Shown here in pieces: positions 61,357 through 64,000 of a stretch of DNA of 64,000 bases; the first letter of the stretch is position 1; each line of letters starts with the position of its first letter. Made by a program: the position numbers and the translations under genes. The DNA lies in contig JAACJG010000001.1 in assembly GCA_009917695.1 (NCBI GenBank), positions 1 to 64,000 on the forward strand, given 5' to 3'. The stretch is from Candidatus Rifleibacterium amylolyticum (GTDB lineage: Bacteria > Muiribacteriota > Ozemobacteria > Ozemobacterales > Ozemobacteraceae). Below the pieces are notes generated by a model. The model was not told the origin of the DNA and did no database searches. It worked only from the letters and a program-made list of their open reading frames with translations.

Positions 61357-61387
61357 GTAACCTTTTTCCTCAGGTGATTTCAATCAT

Positions 61388-61966
61388 TCAAACGCTGCTG
61401 CTGCCGTCTGGATTTAGATATTTTTTATCGTTCTTATAGCGATCGTGCTCGCTGAAAATGCATCCACAGTATTTCTGGCGGTACAGGCCAAGCTCACGGG
61501 CAGCGTTATGCGAACCGCGAAACCCCGGTCGAAAATCAGTGTAATGAAAACTCACGCCATTCTCAGCTGCGAGTTCCTGCCCGGTTTTTATCAGCAATTC
61601 ATGGTTTTGATACGGACTGATCAGAAGAGTCGTCGTGAACGCAGCAATGCCGACTCTGGCCGCAGCCTTTGCCGTGGCCTCGAGACGCAGGCGATAACAT
61701 ACGGCACAGCGCTGCGGTCCGAAGTCGCTGCCAACAGCCTGTAAGAACCTTTCGAGGCCATAGGATTTGTCGCCATAGATAACCTCGAGTTTAAAGTGTG
61801 TTGCCGTAATCTGAAAAGATTCGAGGCGCTGCTGATATTCGATAAACGGATGAATGTTGGGGTTTTCCCAGAACACGGCGGTTTTGCCTTCTCCGATGGC
61901 ATTTTCCAGCAGCGGGTAAGACCCGGTTAAACATGGGCCGCAACAGGTGTGCAGTAGAATATCCAA
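61388..61966 (-). CDS. queH: Epoxyqueuosine reductase QueH
   Basis: A 192-aa protein with TTG 61966 behind AGGAGA. HTCCGPC at the N-terminus, RCAVCYRLR in the middle and YCGCIFSEHDRY at the C-terminus are the cysteine motifs that bind the iron-sulfur and second metal sites of QueH (DUF208). It makes queuosine from epoxyqueuosine in tRNA wobble positions, in place of QueG. Located between miaB and a SpoIID gene, so two tRNA modification genes are adjacent. Confidence 0.92.
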   Translation of the reverse strand: MDILLHTCCGPCLTGSYPLLENAIGEGKTAVFWENPNIHPFIEYQQRLESFQITATHFKLEVIYGDKSYGLERFLQAVGSDFGPQRCAVCYRLRLEATAKAAARVGIAAFTTTLLISPYQNHELLIKTGQELAAENGVSFHYTDFRPGFRGSHNAARELGLYRQKYCGCIFSEHDRYKNDKKYLNPDGSSSV

Positions 61967-61976
61967 ATCTATTCTC

Positions 61977-63308
61977 CTATTTTTCCGTCACCATACGTCC
62001 AGAAAGGGTCCAGTTGCGAGCCTGCTCGATGCGTACACGCACATAACTGCCTATTAACGAATTATCTCCCGGAAAATTGACCGACCTGCCACTGCGGGTT
62101 TTGCCGACGAGATCGGTTTGGTCGCGCGCGGCGTTTGCCTCAACCAGCACTTCATATTCTCTGCCGATGAGCTTTTGGCTTTCTTCAAGACTGATGCGGT
62201 TCTGCACTTCGATAAGCCTTGCCAGTCGGTCTTTTTTCTCTTCTTCGCTGAGCTGGTCAGCCATTTCAGCCGCTTTAGTGCCGGGTCGTGGCGAATAATA
62301 ATACATGAAAGCCGACTCGTAGCGCACTTTTTCAACAAGCTCAAGCGTGTCGGCAAAGTCGCTTTCGCTCTCGCCTGGAAAGCCGCAGATGATATCGGTG
62401 CTCAAACAGGCTTCGCTGATATGCTCGCGCACGGCATCAACCAGAGTCAGATATTTTTCGCGGCTGTAGCCCCTTTTCATAAGCTCGAGAATGTGATTCG
62501 AGCCTGACTGCACCGGCAGATGATACTGCTCACAGACCTTGCTTAATGCGGCAATACGTTTAATGGCTGCAAGCGAGAAGTCACGCGGATGCGAGGTCAT
62601 GAAGCGCACCCATCTGATGCCGTCGATGTCTTCTATCATTTCAAGCAGTTGCGTAAAGCCTTCTTCCAGGCCTATGTCACGACCATATGCATTCACGTTC
62701 TGACCAAGCAACGTTATTTCAGTGACGCCGCGGGCGGCCAGTTCGCTGATGTAGGTTTTCAGTTCTGCCATTGGCCGACTGATCTCAGGCCCGCGGACAT
62801 ACGGAACTATGCAGTAGGAACAGAAATTTGTGCAGCCTCTGATGATATTGACCATGGCTGAAAAAGGCCGGTTCAATATGATACCATCGGCAGAGTCACC
62901 ATCAAAAGCCCCGCGATCGACAAAGCTGCCAAGAGTTCGACCATTGGCCGCTCTTTGCAGCAGCAGAGGCAGCTCTTCTATGTCGTTTGGGCCAAAAACG
63001 AGATCGACCAGCGGCAGCGCCTCAAGCATTTCTGCCTGCATATTCTGGGCCATACAGCCGGCAACGCCGATTATCAGATTCGCGTTACGCCTCTTGTGAT
63101 TTATCAGCGACTGGATTCTGCCGATCAGTCGCTGTTCAGCATGCTGTCTTACACAGCAGGTGTTGAACAGAATGAGATCGGCATCTTCTTCTGATTCTGT
63201 TTCTGTATAGCCAATTTTTGTCAGCAGGCCGCGTAACCGTTGAGAATCGGCCTGATTCATCTGACAGCCAAAGGTGGTGAGCATGAATTTTGGGTGTGAT
63301 TTCGTCAT
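61977..63308 (-). CDS. miaB: tRNA-2-methylthio-N6-dimethylallyladenosine synthase MiaB
   Basis: A 443-aa radical SAM methylthiotransferase. UPF0004 domain cysteines: TFGCQMNQADS, FNTCCVRQHAE and AGCMAQN; radical SAM cluster CTNFCSYC followed by IVPYVRGPE. C-terminal TRAM domain (about 370-440). It adds a methylthio group at position 2 of i6A37 in tRNA. Length and motifs match MiaB rather than RimO or MtaB. 10 bp before queH. Confidence 0.94.
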   Translation of the reverse strand: MTKSHPKFMLTTFGCQMNQADSQRLRGLLTKIGYTETESEEDADLILFNTCCVRQHAEQRLIGRIQSLINHKRRNANLIIGVAGCMAQNMQAEMLEALPLVDLVFGPNDIEELPLLLQRAANGRTLGSFVDRGAFDGDSADGIILNRPFSAMVNIIRGCTNFCSYCIVPYVRGPEISRPMAELKTYISELAARGVTEITLLGQNVNAYGRDIGLEEGFTQLLEMIEDIDGIRWVRFMTSHPRDFSLAAIKRIAALSKVCEQYHLPVQSGSNHILELMKRGYSREKYLTLVDAVREHISEACLSTDIICGFPGESESDFADTLELVEKVRYESAFMYYYSPRPGTKAAEMADQLSEEEKKDRLARLIEVQNRISLEESQKLIGREYEVLVEANAARDQTDLVGKTRSGRSVNFPGDNSLIGSYVRVRIEQARNWTLSGRMVTEK

Positions 63309-63360
63309 AATACCGCAATTCTACCACAATCCCACTTTCATTCATATACTCCACCGCTAA

Positions 63361-64000
63361 TCAATAGAGCTTTTTCAGTTTTGCGCCTGGGAAATAATGC
63401 AGTAGAATTTTATCAAAACTGTTTCCGGCCCTTGCCATGCTCTGGGCGCCGGTCTGGCACATGCCGACACCGTGTCCCCAGCCGGCTCCGATAAAGCTGG
63501 CGCCGATTATATAGCCTTCCTTGTCGCGCTTCCATTCGACGATAAAATTAGAGCTGCGCAGCATGCCAAAAAGCTTTCGTATTGCAAGTTCTCGCAAAAC
63601 CGTCTTTTCTCCGTTGCTGCCTTTCAATCTTATGCTGATGATTCGGCCGCTTATTTCTCTGATAAACTCATCAATGCTGTTGATTCTGCCTATTCCTGCA
63701 GTTTCTTCAACTTTCTTCCAGTCTGCTTCGCTCAGAGTTTTCTCCCATCTGAATTTGTCGGCTCCTTCTACGCCAGTCATGGAGCACCAGGCTTCGGCCG
63801 GGTTGCGAATGAATGCTTCAGCCTGTTTGTGGTCGGTTAAGTCCATTTTTACCGGAATCTTCAAATCACAGACGCCCTGAAGATGCTTGTCTGGATTCGA
63901 CACCCATATCTGGTGGTTGGCTGAGCTGTGGCCGCCACAGTTCGCAGAATAGACCGCATCAAGAATGCCGCCTTCATGATTTTCGAGAATCAGACCGCGG
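63361..64000 (-). CDS. SpoIID/LytB domain protein (5' end outside window)
   Basis: The reading frame continues upstream past an internal GTG at 63903 to the window edge, giving 212 aa of a longer protein. The first residues read ...ILENHEGGILDAVYSANCGGHSS, the family's CGG segment, and the C-terminal domain has GAGWGHGVGMCQTGAQSMA. It is a paralogue of the gene at 59890. N-terminal targeting signal not visible. Confidence 0.85.
   Translation of the reverse strand, partial: RGLILENHEGGILDAVYSANCGGHSSANHQIWVSNPDKHLQGVCDLKIPVKMDLTDHKQAEAFIRNPAEAWCSMTGVEGADKFRWEKTLSEADWKKVEETAGIGRINSIDEFIREISGRIISIRLKGSNGEKTVLRELAIRKLFGMLRSSNFIVEWKRDKEGYIIGASFIGAGWGHGVGMCQTGAQSMARAGNSFDKILLHYFPGAKLKKLY

Noticed and set aside
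1-64000. tRNA, rRNA, CRISPR, insertion sequences or riboswitches
   Set aside because: No cloverleaf, repeat-spacer pattern, transposase or recognisable riboswitch core was found on either strand by reading; a dedicated scan could not be run.

Overview
The window reads as a compact, gene-dense stretch of chromosome from a diderm, motile bacterium. FlgH and FlgI (L- and P-ring), a secretin, the lipoprotein pathway (Lgt, LspA) and several lipoboxes indicate an outer membrane. A flagellum and a type IV pilus / type II secretion-like machine are both encoded. No tRNA, rRNA, CRISPR array, transposase or prophage gene was seen. Shine-Dalgarno sites are strong GGAGG-type. Several genes start with TTG behind such a site. 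The mix of pseudopilins, NHL and TPR lipoproteins, SpoIID- and GerMN-domain wall proteins in a flagellated diderm would fit an uncultured lineage such as Riflebacteria, but that assignment is only an inference.

Layout. (1) 284-9290, minus: an operon of a K+ channel, a giant 1880-aa membrane protein, an M50-like membrane peptidase and a class III cyclase. The giant protein carries an internal prepilin module between two homologous extracytoplasmic halves. (2) 9444-11365, minus: a pilin-fold protein, a HAMP protein and a caspase-like secreted protein. (3) 11429-14530, minus: lspA, two lgt paralogues, rluD; divergent from a two-CXXCH lipoprotein at 14703. (4) 15951-18784, plus: accD, accA and a primary-type sigma factor, overlapping or close together. 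(5) 18807-29787, minus: two unknown secreted proteins, rng, the TIGR03936/TIGR03960 pair, a possible minE, TPR and NHL proteins, a BtuF-like protein, mltG. (6) 29885, plus: a pseudopilin from a strong promoter. (7) 30304-38605, minus: GerMN protein, amidase, smpB, a TPR/FlgT-C-like protein, M23 peptidase, rho, flgJ, TPR, flgI. (8) 38845-44049, plus: an Ala-rich secreted protein and a four-gene minor pseudopilin operon. (9) 44112-49419, minus: carbamoyltransferase, SxtJ-like, DUF5989 and SGNH-TPR cassette, with a REP/MITE-like inverted repeat. (10) 49560-53487, minus: DUF501, flgF, flgG, flgA, flgH. (11) aroC, plus. (12) 54905-59775, minus: pilM, pilN, pilO, pilP, a 49-aa membrane protein and a short pilQ. 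(13) 59890-64000, minus: two SpoIID-domain proteins, queH, miaB.

Themes. Envelope biogenesis, motility and surface appendages dominate. Two intergenic regions carry near-perfect flagellar sigma-28 promoters with exact 15-bp spacing. One precedes DUF501-flgFGAH. The other precedes pilMNOP, which suggests shared control of flagellum and pilus. The most unusual object is the giant protein at 2622-8264. Its predicted topology places an internal prepilin-peptidase site on the cytoplasmic side, and it is co-transcribed with a membrane protease. A related C-terminal pilin fold recurs in two other proteins of the window.
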